Position numbers and translations under genes: made by a program. The notes under the pieces are model-generated. The model ran no database searches. It worked only from the letters and a program-made list of their open reading frames with translations, and was not told where the DNA came from. 64,000 nucleotides of DNA from Staphylococcus caeli (GTDB lineage: Bacteria > Bacillota > Bacilli > Staphylococcales > Staphylococcaceae), in the NCBI RefSeq assembly GCF_900097965.1, contig NZ_FMPG01000001.1, positions 434,001 to 498,000 on the forward strand. Direction: 5' to 3'. Below are positions 28,369 to 39,371 of this stretch, one piece after another; position 1 is the first letter of the stretch; every line of letters starts with the position of its first letter.

Positions 28369-30087
28369 TTATTCTGATAGGTTTTGTGTATTTACAAACT
28401 GACGATATTTTTCATGATTTGTGATCAATGCTTGGTGTGTGCCTACACCAGTTACTTTACCAGCATCGATAAATATAATTTGCTCTGCTTTTTTAATTGT
28501 TGATAGCCTGTGTGCGATAACCACGGTTGTACGATTATCCATGAGCTCTTCCAACGCATCTTGGATTTTACGTTCACTTTCACTATCTAGATTGGCTGTA
28601 GCTTCATCTAATAACAGGATATCTGGATTTTTTACGAAGCTACGTGCAATATCGATACGTTGACGCTGACCTCCTGAAAGTTTCAAGCCACGCTCACCCA
28701 CTATCGTATCGTATCCATCTTCAAATTGCTCAATAAATTCATGACAATTGGCCAATTGAGCATAATGTTTGAGTTCTGAATCACTGACTTCTCGATTGAT
28801 ACCATATAGGATATTATCTCGAATCGTCCCATTCATCATGGAATTAGATTGCATTACATAGCCAATCTTTTCACGCCAATCACCCAACGCAATGTCGTAT
28901 ATAGACTTACCATCATATGTAATGTCACCTTGTTCAATATCATACATGCGCTCAATGATATTGAAGACTGTACTTTTACCTGAACCTGATGGCCCGACAA
29001 ATGCCGTTACTTTACTAGGTAAAATTTCAAAACTGACATCTGAAAGGATAGGTTTAACACCATATTTAAAGTCTACATGTTCAAATTTTAGACTTCCATC
29101 CGTAATAACACCTTCTTGTTTAAGATGTAGAGGTTCCGTAGGTTCTTCTAAAATTTCATAAATACGACTACTTGCGCCTACTGCTTTTTTATAATCTGTA
29201 ACCAATGTCGATAAGTTCACTAATGGAGATGACAATTGAATCACATAGAAAATCATCGCAATTAACGTACCAGCTGTAATCGCACCTGATGAAATTCTAA
29301 GTGCACCAAAACCTAGTATAATGGCAATGGTTAATAACATAATCACACCAGAAATAGGTTGTATAATCGCAGTAATCTTAGCTTGTTTAAGTCCTAAAAA
29401 GTAGATTTCTTTCAGGTTTTTATGTGCATTATCTAATTCTAAGTCTTCTGTATGTGACACTTTAACAAGTCTCATTTCTGTTAAAACACGACCTAACAAT
29501 CCACTAAAGTTGGCAATTTCAGACTGTGTTTTTTTAGAAATATTTTGCATAATCTTTCCTAGTGGAATCATGATAATTACGAACACTGGTATTGTAATAA
29601 ATGTTAGCAATGTCATCTTCCAATCCATCACAAACAGCATAATCATCGAGCCAATAATTGTAAGTACAGAAGGTAATAGTTCTGGTAATTTCTGTGAAAT
29701 AAATTCATTAATGACTTTCGTATCATCTGTAAGTCTACTCATTAGTTGACCACTTTCATTTTGATCAAAGAATGGCATTTTCAAATGAATAATATGACGC
29801 CATAGTACCGAACGAATCGCGTAAATGACCTTTTCACCTATTTTACTTAGTAGATATAGCCCTACACCACTTAATAATGCATTAACGATAAATACCAAGA
29901 TAAAACCTGCAATAAACATCCAGTTCATATTTTCAAACGAGAATTTATCGACAAGTTTCCCCGTAAATAAAGGAACGAGCAGTCCTGTGATACTACCTAA
30001 TGAAGAAATTAATACGGCAATAATGATCAGACCGATCGGCCATGATAATTTTTTAAATAAGTAGAATAATGGATTCTCTTGCTTCAT
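28369..30087 (-). CDS. abcA: ABC exporter AbcA (half-transporter, membrane plus ATPase)
   Basis: The 572-residue type IV exporter half has six membrane helices (about 15-310) fused to an ATPase domain (about 335-572) with Walker A GPSGSGKST, signature LSGGQRQRIDIA and Walker B ILLLDEAT. It works as a homodimer. In S. aureus AbcA exports phenol-soluble modulins and raises tolerance to cell-wall antibiotics. It is divergent from pbp4 with a shared 228-base regulatory gap, as in S. aureus, where MgrA and NorG act. Confidence 0.92.
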   Translation of the reverse strand: MKQENPLFYLFKKLSWPIGLIIIAVLISSLGSITGLLVPLFTGKLVDKFSFENMNWMFIAGFILVFIVNALLSGVGLYLLSKIGEKVIYAIRSVLWRHIIHLKMPFFDQNESGQLMSRLTDDTKVINEFISQKLPELLPSVLTIIGSMIMLFVMDWKMTLLTFITIPVFVIIMIPLGKIMQNISKKTQSEIANFSGLLGRVLTEMRLVKVSHTEDLELDNAHKNLKEIYFLGLKQAKITAIIQPISGVIMLLTIAIILGFGALRISSGAITAGTLIAMIFYVIQLSSPLVNLSTLVTDYKKAVGASSRIYEILEEPTEPLHLKQEGVITDGSLKFEHVDFKYGVKPILSDVSFEILPSKVTAFVGPSGSGKSTVFNIIERMYDIEQGDITYDGKSIYDIALGDWREKIGYVMQSNSMMNGTIRDNILYGINREVSDSELKHYAQLANCHEFIEQFEDGYDTIVGERGLKLSGGQRQRIDIARSFVKNPDILLLDEATANLDSESERKIQDALEELMDNRTTVVIAHRLSTIKKAEQIIFIDAGKVTGVGTHQALITNHEKYRQFVNTQNLSE

Positions 30088-30315
30088 GTTTTTTACCTCT
30101 TCTAAAATATTTTAATTCACTTACTTTGAAAATGAGCAATAATTTTAATTTCGTGTCGCTTATTTCTCGACGTAACCCCTTCTATTTTACACAACTATTT
30201 TTTAATTCACAAACGTTCTAAAATTCATTGGGTTATATTTTATTATAAGTTTGCATTATGCTAAAATACTTCTATTGCAATTAAAACTGAATATATATTA
30301 AGAGGGAATGTAATT

Positions 30316-31602
30316 ATGAGAAAGTTTATACTAACAATCGTAACTGTACTCTTCGTTGGTACAATTATAACACCTTTTGCACAAGCTGAAAGCATAACGC
30401 CAACACAAGCTGCAAATCAATATGGTTATAGTGTCTCTGACGCCTATCAGCCTGAAGGTGCAGTCAATGTTGCTCAAACCGGGCAAGTGCTTTATCAATA
30501 TAATATGAATAAAACATGGTACCCCGCTTCAATGACGAAGCTCATGACTATGTATTTAACGCTAGAAGCTGTTAAGCATGGCGAACTATCTTTAGATGAT
30601 AAAGTTAAAATAACCGACAAACATTACAGAATGTCTACTTTACCGGAATTAAGTAATACTAAATTGTATCCAGGTGAAACATATACGATTAAAGAATTAT
30701 TACAAATCACTGTTTCTAACTCAAGCAACGCTGCAGCACTTATTTTAGCAAACGAAGTTTCTGATAATACTTCAGATTTTACAGATAAAATGAATGAAAC
30801 TGCTAAATCATTGGGTATGAAAGACACACATTTTGTAAATCCAACCGGTGCTGAAAACAAACAACTTCAAGAGTTCGCACCAGCAAAATACAATAATGAA
30901 GATAATAATACATCGACTGCAAAAGATTTCGGCATCTTGTCACAACATGCTGTACAAGATACGCCTAAGATTTTGTATTTCACTAAGCAACTCGCACCTA
31001 CGCAACATGGCGTCACTTACTATACATTTAACCATTCACTAGAAGGCGCTGATATGAGTCTAAAAGGTACAGATGGATTAAAAACCGGTTCGAGTGATAT
31101 TGCCAACTATAACCATTCAATCACGACTGAACGCAATGGTTTCAGAATTAATCAAGCCATTATGGGTGCTGGTAACTATGATAACCTAGGTGGGGAGAAA
31201 CAGCGTAATATGATGGGCAATGCATTGATGAATATGTCCTTTGATCAATACAAATATCAAAAAATATTATCTAAAGGTGAACAAAAAATAAATGGTAAAA
31301 CATACTTTGTTCAAAAAGACCTTTATGATGTACTGCCTAAAAACTTTACTAAGAAAGACTATAAAATGATAGTAGAAGATGGCAAAGTCCATATCGATTA
31401 TGACCGTACTTTCATATCGAACAAATATGGTCCACCTACTGTTAAAGTAGGTAAGCCCATCGTTCACCAAGCAACAACAATTGTAAAATCAACATGGGAT
31501 GACCATCCAGTATTAACTTTACTCGGTACTGTGTTACTCATTGCAGCTATCGCAATCATTATTTTTCTAACTATTGATATATTGAGAAGGAAATTTAGAT
31601 AA
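30316..31602 (+). CDS. pbp4: Penicillin-binding protein 4, low-molecular-mass transpeptidase/carboxypeptidase
   Basis: The 428-residue exported protein has a signal peptide (about 1-24, AQA-E), a penicillin-binding domain with SMTK (Ser72 to Lys75), SSN (136-138) and KTGS (255-258), then a C-terminal beta domain and a membrane anchor (about 395-420) with a basic end. PBP4 raises peptidoglycan cross-linking at the septum in S. aureus, where wall teichoic acid is needed to localise it; the tar genes next door fit. It is divergent from abcA. It is clearly diverged from S. aureus PBP4. Confidence 0.94.
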   Translation: MRKFILTIVTVLFVGTIITPFAQAESITPTQAANQYGYSVSDAYQPEGAVNVAQTGQVLYQYNMNKTWYPASMTKLMTMYLTLEAVKHGELSLDDKVKITDKHYRMSTLPELSNTKLYPGETYTIKELLQITVSNSSNAAALILANEVSDNTSDFTDKMNETAKSLGMKDTHFVNPTGAENKQLQEFAPAKYNNEDNNTSTAKDFGILSQHAVQDTPKILYFTKQLAPTQHGVTYYTFNHSLEGADMSLKGTDGLKTGSSDIANYNHSITTERNGFRINQAIMGAGNYDNLGGEKQRNMMGNALMNMSFDQYKYQKILSKGEQKINGKTYFVQKDLYDVLPKNFTKKDYKMIVEDGKVHIDYDRTFISNKYGPPTVKVGKPIVHQATTIVKSTWDDHPVLTLLGTVLLIAAIAIIIFLTIDILRRKFR

Positions 31603-31649
31603 AGCGCATATATCATTTCAGATTCTAGCCCGCCTATAATTTTCCAAAC

Positions 31650-31706
31650 AAAAAGCTGTATGTAACTGAGACATGATAAATGTTTCAGACACATACAGCT
31701 TTTTTA
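31650..31706. terminator. Bidirectional terminator between pbp4 and tarD
   Basis: AAAAGCTGTATGT pairs with ACATACAGCTTTTTT around a 27-base loop that contains a weak TGAGACAT/TGTTTCA pairing. T-runs on both strands. Confidence 0.85.
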
Positions 31707-31742
31707 GTCCAACTATCATGACCACATGATGTTGGGCTTTTT
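31707..31742 (+). terminator. Second tandem terminator after pbp4
   Basis: GTCCAACTATCATG pairs with CATGATGTTGGGC around ACCA, followed by TTTTT on the plus strand. It backs up the preceding hairpin. Confidence 0.65.
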
Positions 31743-31743
31743 A

Positions 31744-32142
31744 TTATTTCGCGTTATCGCCATACAGTTCTTTTTTAATTTTAGTTGTAGAAATTCCTTC
31801 TGTACGATTAAGATAAATGACTTCACATTTATCTTTAAGGAAATCAAACTCACCTTCCCAATCATGTCCCATCACAAACGTATCAATTTCATAGCGCTCG
31901 ACATCAATTTTTTTTTGATCCCAACCACTCTCTGGAATGACTAAATCGACAAAACGTATAGATTCCAACATCATTTTGCGTTGCTCAAAGTTATAATATG
32001 ATTTTTTATTTTTAATACGATTAAATTCATCAGTAGACAATGCAACGATTAAATAATCGCCCATTTCTCGTGCTCTTCTTAACAATTCAATATGGCCATA
32101 ATGAAGTAAATCATAGGTCCCATAAGTGATTACTCTTTTCAT
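31744..32142 (-). CDS. tarD: Glycerol-3-phosphate cytidylyltransferase TarD
   Basis: The 132-residue enzyme carries the nucleotidyltransferase HxGH motif (HYGH, about residues 14-17), the RYEIDTFVMGHDW segment and the RTEGISTT signature (about 113-120). It makes CDP-glycerol from CTP and sn-glycerol 3-phosphate for the wall teichoic acid linkage unit. It lies 91 bases after tarX, so is probably co-transcribed with tarBX. Confidence 0.95.
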   Translation of the reverse strand: MKRVITYGTYDLLHYGHIELLRRAREMGDYLIVALSTDEFNRIKNKKSYYNFEQRKMMLESIRFVDLVIPESGWDQKKIDVERYEIDTFVMGHDWEGEFDFLKDKCEVIYLNRTEGISTTKIKKELYGDNAK

Positions 32143-32233
32143 AAGTGTATACTCCTTAACAAAATATTAAATTGATACGTTTCATTTTTAAAGATTATAT
32201 CACATTCATTTAAAGTATAAGCAATGAACTATT

Positions 32234-33292
32234 TTAACGCTTTAAAAATTGTTTTAATTTTGTTCTTGATTTAAACTTCGCACGTTTAGGTAATACTTCA
32301 ACTTGGAAGCGATAGTAATTAGGTCTACCAATCCCCACCTTCAACAACGTCTCTCTCCATTGTTGATATAGCGATTTATCCCATTTTTTACCGCCTTGTT
32401 CTATGACTTTTACCAGTCTAAACATTGCTTCACCACTACAATCAGTCTGCTGCATTGCTTCCATATAGGCTGTTACAGACGTAATTAATGTTTGTGTAAT
32501 TGTTGGCTGTTTTTCAATAAATGCTTGCACTAAATAACTCACAATTAGCTCATCCATACGATAGCTATAATAGACACGTAATTCTCTTAACAATAATGCT
32601 TCCATTACCCGCGCTCTCACTTTTTGTGCATCTGAAATATAGGCATTAAATTGGTCCGCACGCTGGTCAGTTACAGAACCTTCTTGTACATTATATCCAT
32701 AAACCATAGTCGGTAATAATTGAATATCACGCGCTTTTTTAAATGCATCGATCATGAACGTATGCTCTTCACAGAACACAACATCTTCATCGAAACGTAA
32801 ATCTGCAAATTGAGCGCTAAACATTTTGGCGCCTGGACCAATCGATTGCATCATTTCTGGGCATTGTGCCAGATTGACTTTTTCTAATTTCTGTATTGCT
32901 TGATGCGAATAAATCGGATGCCAAGTATCATGGCTGTCTCTAGCAATTTGTCCAATGACGATATCCACGTTTTCATCTTTCTGATAGTAATCCGCCATAA
33001 AATCAATTCTACTAGGCAGAAATTGATCATCTGCATCTAAGAACATAAATACATCACCTGTCATAGATGATATCCCTACATTTCTGCTTGTAGCGGCACC
33101 TTTATTCTCTTGGTTAATGATGATGACATTTTTATATTCTTTTTGGAGTTGCTCTAATGTTGCTTTACTATCATCTGTTGACCCATCATTAATACAAATA
33201 ATTTCATATTGATGCTTTGTGTCGATAGATGCAATTGCTCTACGAATTGTCTTAGCTGCATTATAGACTGGAATTATAATTGAAATTTTCAT
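32234..33292 (-). CDS. tarX: TarX, GT2-family glycosyltransferase-like protein
   Basis: The 352-residue protein begins with a family 2 glycosyltransferase domain (MKISIIIPVYNAAKTI; GSTDDS; the metal-binding DADD at about 91-94), followed by a helical C-terminal region of unknown role. It sits in the tarBXD unit and overlaps tarB by four bases (ATGA). In S. aureus the gene named tarX has no proven role in teichoic acid synthesis; modification of a wall polymer is an inference. Confidence 0.85.
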   Translation of the reverse strand: MKISIIIPVYNAAKTIRRAIASIDTKHQYEIICINDGSTDDSKATLEQLQKEYKNVIIINQENKGAATSRNVGISSMTGDVFMFLDADDQFLPSRIDFMADYYQKDENVDIVIGQIARDSHDTWHPIYSHQAIQKLEKVNLAQCPEMMQSIGPGAKMFSAQFADLRFDEDVVFCEEHTFMIDAFKKARDIQLLPTMVYGYNVQEGSVTDQRADQFNAYISDAQKVRARVMEALLLRELRVYYSYRMDELIVSYLVQAFIEKQPTITQTLITSVTAYMEAMQQTDCSGEAMFRLVKVIEQGGKKWDKSLYQQWRETLLKVGIGRPNYYRFQVEVLPKRAKFKSRTKLKQFLKR

Positions 33293-34401
33293 AGTTTCAC
33301 CATTTTCTCTATTTCATTTATTACTTGTGTCAGGCTTTCTGATGTATTATATTCATGCCATTGCTTAAATAATGGCTGCAACGTCGTATCTTGAGTTCGT
33401 AATTTTTCAAGCAACGCTTCTTCAGAATACGCTTTATATTCATCAGGTATTGCTTCATAAAATGTATTTAAACCACGTTCTTCTTCATATGCTTGCTCAT
33501 CATAGACATAAAAGAGTGTTGGTTTCTCTATAATGCTCGCTTCGATAGCTAAAGAACTATAGTCACTGATTATAACATCAGCTAGCAGCATTAACGTTTG
33601 TAAATCAATGGACGTTTGTGCGTCTGCTTGAATAGATGGATGTAATTTGCTTATGAGCGTGTAACCTGGTAAAGCCGCTTCAAAACGTTCTTTATCTATT
33701 TGTCGATTCGCTTGTTTATGCTCACGGTAGGTCGGTACATAAATAGCTACGTTCCCTTCAATACCATATTGTTTTTTCAATGCTTGCTGTTTCTGTTTCA
33801 CATCTATTTGAGTGTAAGGGACCAAGCGTGGCAATCCAGTTTTTAAAAATTGCTCCTCAGTTGCACCAAATGAATCTTTAAAACATTGCTCCATAGGCTG
33901 ACCACCAACTAAATACTTATCCGTTGCATTGTAAACTCGTTTATATTGTGCAACCATCTTAGGATTAGACAAATCGACTTGATGATCCGTCAAACCAAAT
34001 TTTTTTAATGCACCCGCAGCATGCCACGTTTGTATGATTTTTTGGCTGCGTTTCTTTTTAAAGCCTCCAAGCATTAAATAATACGTATCAATGACGATGA
34101 CTTTTGCAGTACTCAACACCTTAATATGCTTCAGCACTTGTTTGTTCCCTGCTGGTATGAAGTTAATGTTCTCTAAATGTTGGATATATTTATAATTTGT
34201 TACGTCACCAATAACTGTAAGTTTATAACCCTTGTGATATAACGCCTCGATAATTGGACGTACATCTTCTACAAATGTCATCAACACCACAATATGATTG
34301 TTTTGCACCTTTTTTTTAGCGTACATCACATTCAAAAGGCCAATGATGACCATATACAATTTTTTAATTATTTGTCTCAATACATTCACCACCAATATCA
34401 T
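33289..34401 (-). CDS. tarB: Teichoic acid glycerophosphate primase TarB
   Basis: The 370-residue CDP-glycerol glycerophosphotransferase family protein has the conserved TWHAAGALKKFGLTD, YVPTYREH and ISDYSSLAIEA motifs, the last two near the CDP-glycerol site. It adds the first glycerol phosphate to the ManNAc-GlcNAc lipid made by TarO and TarA, at the inner membrane face. The start is uncertain: the ATG at 34401 lacks a good ribosome site, and a GTG four codons in (34389) would give an N-terminus like S. aureus TarB. Confidence 0.92.
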   Translation of the reverse strand: MILVVNVLRQIIKKLYMVIIGLLNVMYAKKKVQNNHIVVLMTFVEDVRPIIEALYHKGYKLTVIGDVTNYKYIQHLENINFIPAGNKQVLKHIKVLSTAKVIVIDTYYLMLGGFKKKRSQKIIQTWHAAGALKKFGLTDHQVDLSNPKMVAQYKRVYNATDKYLVGGQPMEQCFKDSFGATEEQFLKTGLPRLVPYTQIDVKQKQQALKKQYGIEGNVAIYVPTYREHKQANRQIDKERFEAALPGYTLISKLHPSIQADAQTSIDLQTLMLLADVIISDYSSLAIEASIIEKPTLFYVYDEQAYEEERGLNTFYEAIPDEYKAYSEEALLEKLRTQDTTLQPLFKQWHEYNTSESLTQVINEIEKMVKL

Positions 34402-34512
34402 TTTCGCTATTTTTACTATATTATAGCTATCCTCATGCCAAAATTATAGAAAAATCCATTTTTATCTTGTTTTCATTAAACAAAATTTTTTGCTAATAAT
34501 GTCTTTGAAATT

Positions 34513-34546
34513 AAAAAATGCCAACAAAGCCAAAGACTCCGTTGAC
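34513..34546 (-). terminator. Terminator of tarG
   Basis: On the minus strand GTCAAC and GTTGGC pair (one G-U) around a purine/pyrimidine-rich loop with additional CAAAG/CTTTG pairing, then TTTTTT. It separates tarG from tarBXD. Confidence 0.65.
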
Positions 34547-34562
34547 AATTTACATTTACCTT

Positions 34563-35363
34563 TTACATGAAATCAGCAAAGTGATCTCTATAACGCATGT
34601 GTAGAATTGAACCTAATATAAATAAAACTAAAATAATCACTATGTTATATAATGTTAATTCCCAATGTGTAATGAAATACCACTCTTTATGCAGTACAGC
34701 AGAACGATATGCTTCTGCAAGATAATAAATCGGATTTAATTTCATTACATCTTTAACTATTCCTTCTGGAGGAACAATCAAAATTGAAGATGCAAAGAAC
34801 ACCATTCTCATCAATGCTTGAATCGCTTGTTGCGTATCTTTAACAAGCACGCCGAGCGTCGAAGTAAACAACGCAATTGCTGATGTCAGTATTAAAGCTA
34901 ATGGTATATACAATAATAATTGCAACGTATATATTGTCGGATAGAATCCTGCTAACATACATAATCCAATTACTACCGCAAGTAATGCCAGATGTCCGTA
35001 GAACCTACTCATGACAATATATGTTGGAATAATCGATAACGGAAAATTCATTTTCGCTACGTGATTATACTTCATTGCTATGGACTTTGTTCCTTCTAAA
35101 ATACCTTGGTTCACAAAGAACCACATACTAATACCCACGAGTAACCAATAAATAAATGGTACACCATCTACTGGACCGTTATTTCTAATTCCTAGACCAA
35201 ATACAAACCAGTAAACCATTATTTGCATCGCAGGGTTAATAAGCTCCCAAGCCATGCCAAGGTAATTATTCGTATTTGTAATTTTTACTTGAAACTGCGC
35301 AAGTCTTTGGATAAGATAGAAATTTTTAAAATGCTCTCTAAAAACTACCCACACTGCATTCAT
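34563..35363 (-). CDS. tarG: Wall teichoic acid ABC exporter permease TarG
   Basis: The 266-residue ABC-2 type permease has six membrane helices and the family segment WELINPAMQIMVYWFVFGLG after the N-terminal interface helix. With TarH it flips finished wall teichoic acid polymers across the membrane; S. aureus TarG is the target of targocil. It is divergent from tarH over a 383-base regulatory gap. Confidence 0.94.
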   Translation of the reverse strand: MNAVWVVFREHFKNFYLIQRLAQFQVKITNTNNYLGMAWELINPAMQIMVYWFVFGLGIRNNGPVDGVPFIYWLLVGISMWFFVNQGILEGTKSIAMKYNHVAKMNFPLSIIPTYIVMSRFYGHLALLAVVIGLCMLAGFYPTIYTLQLLLYIPLALILTSAIALFTSTLGVLVKDTQQAIQALMRMVFFASSILIVPPEGIVKDVMKLNPIYYLAEAYRSAVLHKEWYFITHWELTLYNIVIILVLFILGSILHMRYRDHFADFM

Positions 35364-36541
<1,178 letters not shown>

Positions 36542-36555
36542 TATGAAGAAAGCAT

Positions 36556-36592
36556 GAAGCTAAGACATCAATTGATGTCTTAGCTTCTTTGT
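36556..36592 (+). terminator. Terminator of tarH
   Basis: GAAGCTAAGACATC and GATGTCTTAGCTTC form a near-perfect palindrome with a short AATT centre, ending in TTT. Confidence 0.85.
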
Positions 36593-36596
36593 CGAT

Positions 36597-36770
36597 TGGG
36601 CAGTAGATAACTGAAATGAAAATGTAAAATCCCACTACTTAATTCTTTAAGATAGTGATACTTATGCATGCGCTTCAGCTCGGATAAATCATTCCATTCT
36701 AGCCACCTTTGCTAGGATGAATCTATACAAACTTTTCAGTAAAGTTAGGTTTCTGTCCCACTCTCACACT
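36597..36770 (+). repeat. Dispersed intergenic repeat, copy A
   Basis: The segment from GGCAGTAGATAACTGAAATG through TTATGCATGCGCTTCAGCTCGG to CTGTCCCACTC matches the same ordered blocks at 60766-60935 and, in inverted or rearranged form, at 42046-42310. It fills the gap between the convergent tarH and tarA genes. Confidence 0.8.
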
Positions 36771-36776
36771 TTTTTC

Positions 36777-37523
36777 TTATTTTCTAAATTTCATTTTAAA
36801 CACTTTTAATAAAAATTTAGGGATAGCTTTCATTCTACCAATACGTTTCCAATCAATAAGTAATCGGTAAACCCATTCTAAATTTAATCTACGGAATAAC
36901 AATGGCGCCCGTTTCTTCGTTCCACTAAATACTTCTATTGAACCACCGACTCCCATCATCACAGTTTGTTGAAAACGATGTGCATGTTTTTCAATCCATT
37001 TTTCTTGTCTTGGATAACCCATACCTACAAATACATAATCCGGATTAAAATCCGTCACCTGTTTCAAGACCATTTCATCAGTTAAATCAAAAAAACCATG
37101 ATGAAAATCAAAATGAATATTGGGATACTGTACAGAAAGCTTTTCTACTGCTTTCGTAACCACTTCATTATTCGCACCTAATAGGAATACTTTTTGATGA
37201 TTTGCATTCGCAATTTTCAAACATGCTTCTGTCAATTCAATGCCTGGCACCCGTTCTTTTAAAGGCGTATTAAGTATTCTCGCCGCTTTAACAATCCCCG
37301 TCCCATCTGGTATGACATAATCTGCATCATTAATTAAATTACGATAATCTTCGTTTTCTGTTGCATAATCTACAATTTCCGGATTAGCTGTCACGATGAA
37401 TAAGTTTTCAATACTATCTTTCAAGAAAAATTGCTTAATATGTTCTCTCATTTCTATTAAAGTAACATTATCAAAATATATTGAAAGTACATCTACTTTA
37501 TTTAATCTGTTGTTCTCCGTCAT
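36777..37523 (-). CDS. tarA: N-acetylmannosaminyltransferase TarA
   Basis: The 248-residue WecG/TagA/CpsF-family (GT26) enzyme carries the catalytic-base region TANPEIVDYA and DGTGIVKAARIL (about residues 43-94) and the YVFVGMGYPRQEKWI motif (about 163-177). It adds ManNAc to GlcNAc-PP-undecaprenol, the second and committing step of wall teichoic acid synthesis. It is convergent with tarH, as in S. aureus. Confidence 0.95.
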   Translation of the reverse strand: MTENNRLNKVDVLSIYFDNVTLIEMREHIKQFFLKDSIENLFIVTANPEIVDYATENEDYRNLINDADYVIPDGTGIVKAARILNTPLKERVPGIELTEACLKIANANHQKVFLLGANNEVVTKAVEKLSVQYPNIHFDFHHGFFDLTDEMVLKQVTDFNPDYVFVGMGYPRQEKWIEKHAHRFQQTVMMGVGGSIEVFSGTKKRAPLLFRRLNLEWVYRLLIDWKRIGRMKAIPKFLLKVFKMKFRK

Positions 37524-37758
37524 GATTTAGAATCTCCTAACTCAATTTTACATATTCCTTAATTGATTACTGTCATATTAACACATTCCAATTTGTATGA
37601 GATAGCAATTGCAAGTATTTTTGTCGTACATTTAAAATTCAAAGATACATCAAAAGTCTAAATGTTTTCTAATCACAAATACTTTATAATTAAATTAATA
37701 CTACAGGTTCCATTTATGCAAACAGTGGGCCGTTCTAATTACAAAACGAGGTTACATT

Positions 37759-38508
37759 ATGACAAAATTACAGACATTTTTCAGTTCTTCGATCCAACTA
37801 AATTTATATTGGGTCGCAATCATAGGTCTTATTTATATTTTTATACATACTTATAGAAATAAATCCTTAAATCAAATCTTAGACATCTATTTAAACTACA
37901 TTCCTGTATTAACTCACGAATTTGGCCACATTTTATTCAATAAAATCAGTGGAGGTAAAGCAAAAGATCTCGTCATCGTTTCTCGTCCATCAGAGCGACT
38001 AGAAACTGGACAACAAGGATTTGCTATAACACAATCCAAATCTCGCCTAGGTCAAGCTATCACAACTTTTGGTGGTTATGTCATGCCGCCTATCATGTTA
38101 TTTTTAGGATTCTTAGCTATCACATTTCATTACCCTAGCTTGTTTATCACGGCTTACCTTGCCATTTTCATTTATTTTCTAATACTTACTTCTAGAAAAA
38201 TACTACCTATTCTTATTGTCATAATACTCATTGCACTATTGTACTTTTTATTTCAAAGTGACAATCAATTCATGATGCACTACATAGTGACCTTGTCCTA
38301 TCATTTTATTTTAGGTGTACTATTAGGTGAAGTTTTACAATCGTCATGGACAATTTTTAAACTGACTTTTTCAAATCAAACAGTGACATGGGATGGAACC
38401 ACGCTCAAATCATTAACACACATCCCTACATTTTGTTTTAGTATCATATGGATTGCTATCAACATATTCACAGTTTACCAGCTATGCGCTACGTTCTTTG
38501 TGAAGTGA
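37759..38508 (+). CDS. M50B-like HExxH membrane protein
   Basis: The 249-residue protein has about six membrane helices and a zinc-metalloprotease-like HEFGH motif (about residues 52-56) within or next to a membrane segment, followed by GGKAKDL. M50B-like families (site-2-protease relatives) share this layout, but I cannot find the usual second motif with a metal-binding Asp with certainty. GAGG precedes the ATG. It lies between tarA and mntR; a target is unknown. Confidence 0.7.
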   Translation: MTKLQTFFSSSIQLNLYWVAIIGLIYIFIHTYRNKSLNQILDIYLNYIPVLTHEFGHILFNKISGGKAKDLVIVSRPSERLETGQQGFAITQSKSRLGQAITTFGGYVMPPIMLFLGFLAITFHYPSLFITAYLAIFIYFLILTSRKILPILIVIILIALLYFLFQSDNQFMMHYIVTLSYHFILGVLLGEVLQSSWTIFKLTFSNQTVTWDGTTLKSLTHIPTFCFSIIWIAINIFTVYQLCATFFVK

Positions 38509-38528
38509 TTTTTTGAAACTTTATTTCA

Positions 38529-38567
38529 AAAAAACACAGCTCCTATTTTAGGTAGCTGTGTTTTTTG
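38529..38567. terminator. Bidirectional terminator between the M50-like gene and mntR
   Basis: AAAACACAGCT at 38531-38541 pairs perfectly with AGCTGTGTTTT at 38554-38564, with T-runs on each strand. Confidence 0.9.
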
Positions 38568-38607
38568 CATTGTTTCAAATTTCTAACACTACGCAAAGAT
38601 ACTTGCA

Positions 38608-39252
38608 TTATTTTTCAGCATAAATATGTTCAGCATTGTCATAACTTAATACAATAATTTGATCTGATTTCTTCACAATAATTACTTTATTAGTATCATC
38701 TCTGTTAATAATTTCTATTTTTTCATCAATTAAAATGTCTTTGCTAGATAAATAAATTAACAAGTCTGTTTTATCTCGGACACGTTTAATCGTGACCGTA
38801 TCTCCAGTATCATATGCTAATAAACTAGTCGTATATAGTTCTTTATACTGCTCATTTCTTGGTATGACGCCTCCATGTGGACACGTTACAGGATAATCCA
38901 ATAATTTATCTAATCGCTCTACAAATAAGTGAGATACTCTATGTTCCAATACTTCTGCTTCTTGATGTACTTCTTCCCAATTGTACTGCAATATTTTAAT
39001 TAAAAATAACTCTAATAATCGATGGCGTTTAATGATATCTAATGTATATGTTAAACCTGTCGCTGATAGTTTAACTCCTTTGTAAGGTTTTGTTTCGACA
39101 TATCCCGCTTTTTCTAAACGAGTTACCATTTCACTGACAGATGGCGGCTTAATATTTAAATATTGGGATAGCGTTTTGTTTGAAACGAAAGAATGATCGC
39201 CATCATGCGTCAAAATCGCTTTCAAATAATCTTCTTTTTCTTCAGTTAGCAT
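38608..39252 (-). CDS. mntR: Manganese-dependent repressor MntR
   Basis: The 214-residue DtxR/MntR-family regulator has an N-terminal winged helix (about 1-60), a metal-binding dimer domain (about 61-140, with HRLLELFLIKIL and HQEAEVLEHRVS ligands) and a C-terminal SH3-like/FeoA domain, giving the longer form of the family. Start at 39252, matching MLTEEKEDYLKAI of S. aureus MntR. It is divergent from mntABC, whose promoter carries a DtxR/MntR palindrome. Confidence 0.93.
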   Translation of the reverse strand: MLTEEKEDYLKAILTHDGDHSFVSNKTLSQYLNIKPPSVSEMVTRLEKAGYVETKPYKGVKLSATGLTYTLDIIKRHRLLELFLIKILQYNWEEVHQEAEVLEHRVSHLFVERLDKLLDYPVTCPHGGVIPRNEQYKELYTTSLLAYDTGDTVTIKRVRDKTDLLIYLSSKDILIDEKIEIINRDDTNKVIIVKKSDQIIVLSYDNAEHIYAEK

Positions 39253-39296
39253 TATCTCACCTCTCAACTATTCACTTTATTGTATCACGAATCGAC

Positions 39297-39326
39297 TTGA
39301 CACGCTAAAAGTTCATGGTATATTAT
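39297..39326 (+). promoter_or_regulatory. mntABC promoter
   Basis: TTGACA at 39297-39302 and TATTAT at 39321-39326 are 18 bases apart, upstream of the palindrome. Confidence 0.7.
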
Positions 39327-39334
39327 AAATTAAA

Positions 39335-39348
39335 TTAGGTTAACCTAA
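39335..39348. promoter_or_regulatory. MntR operator of mntABC
   Basis: TTAGGTTAACCTAA is a perfect 14-bp palindrome of the DtxR/SirR/MntR type. It lies just after the -10, where a manganese-loaded repressor would block transcription. Confidence 0.88.
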
Positions 39349-39371
39349 AAATATTATTAAGGAGGGTGAAT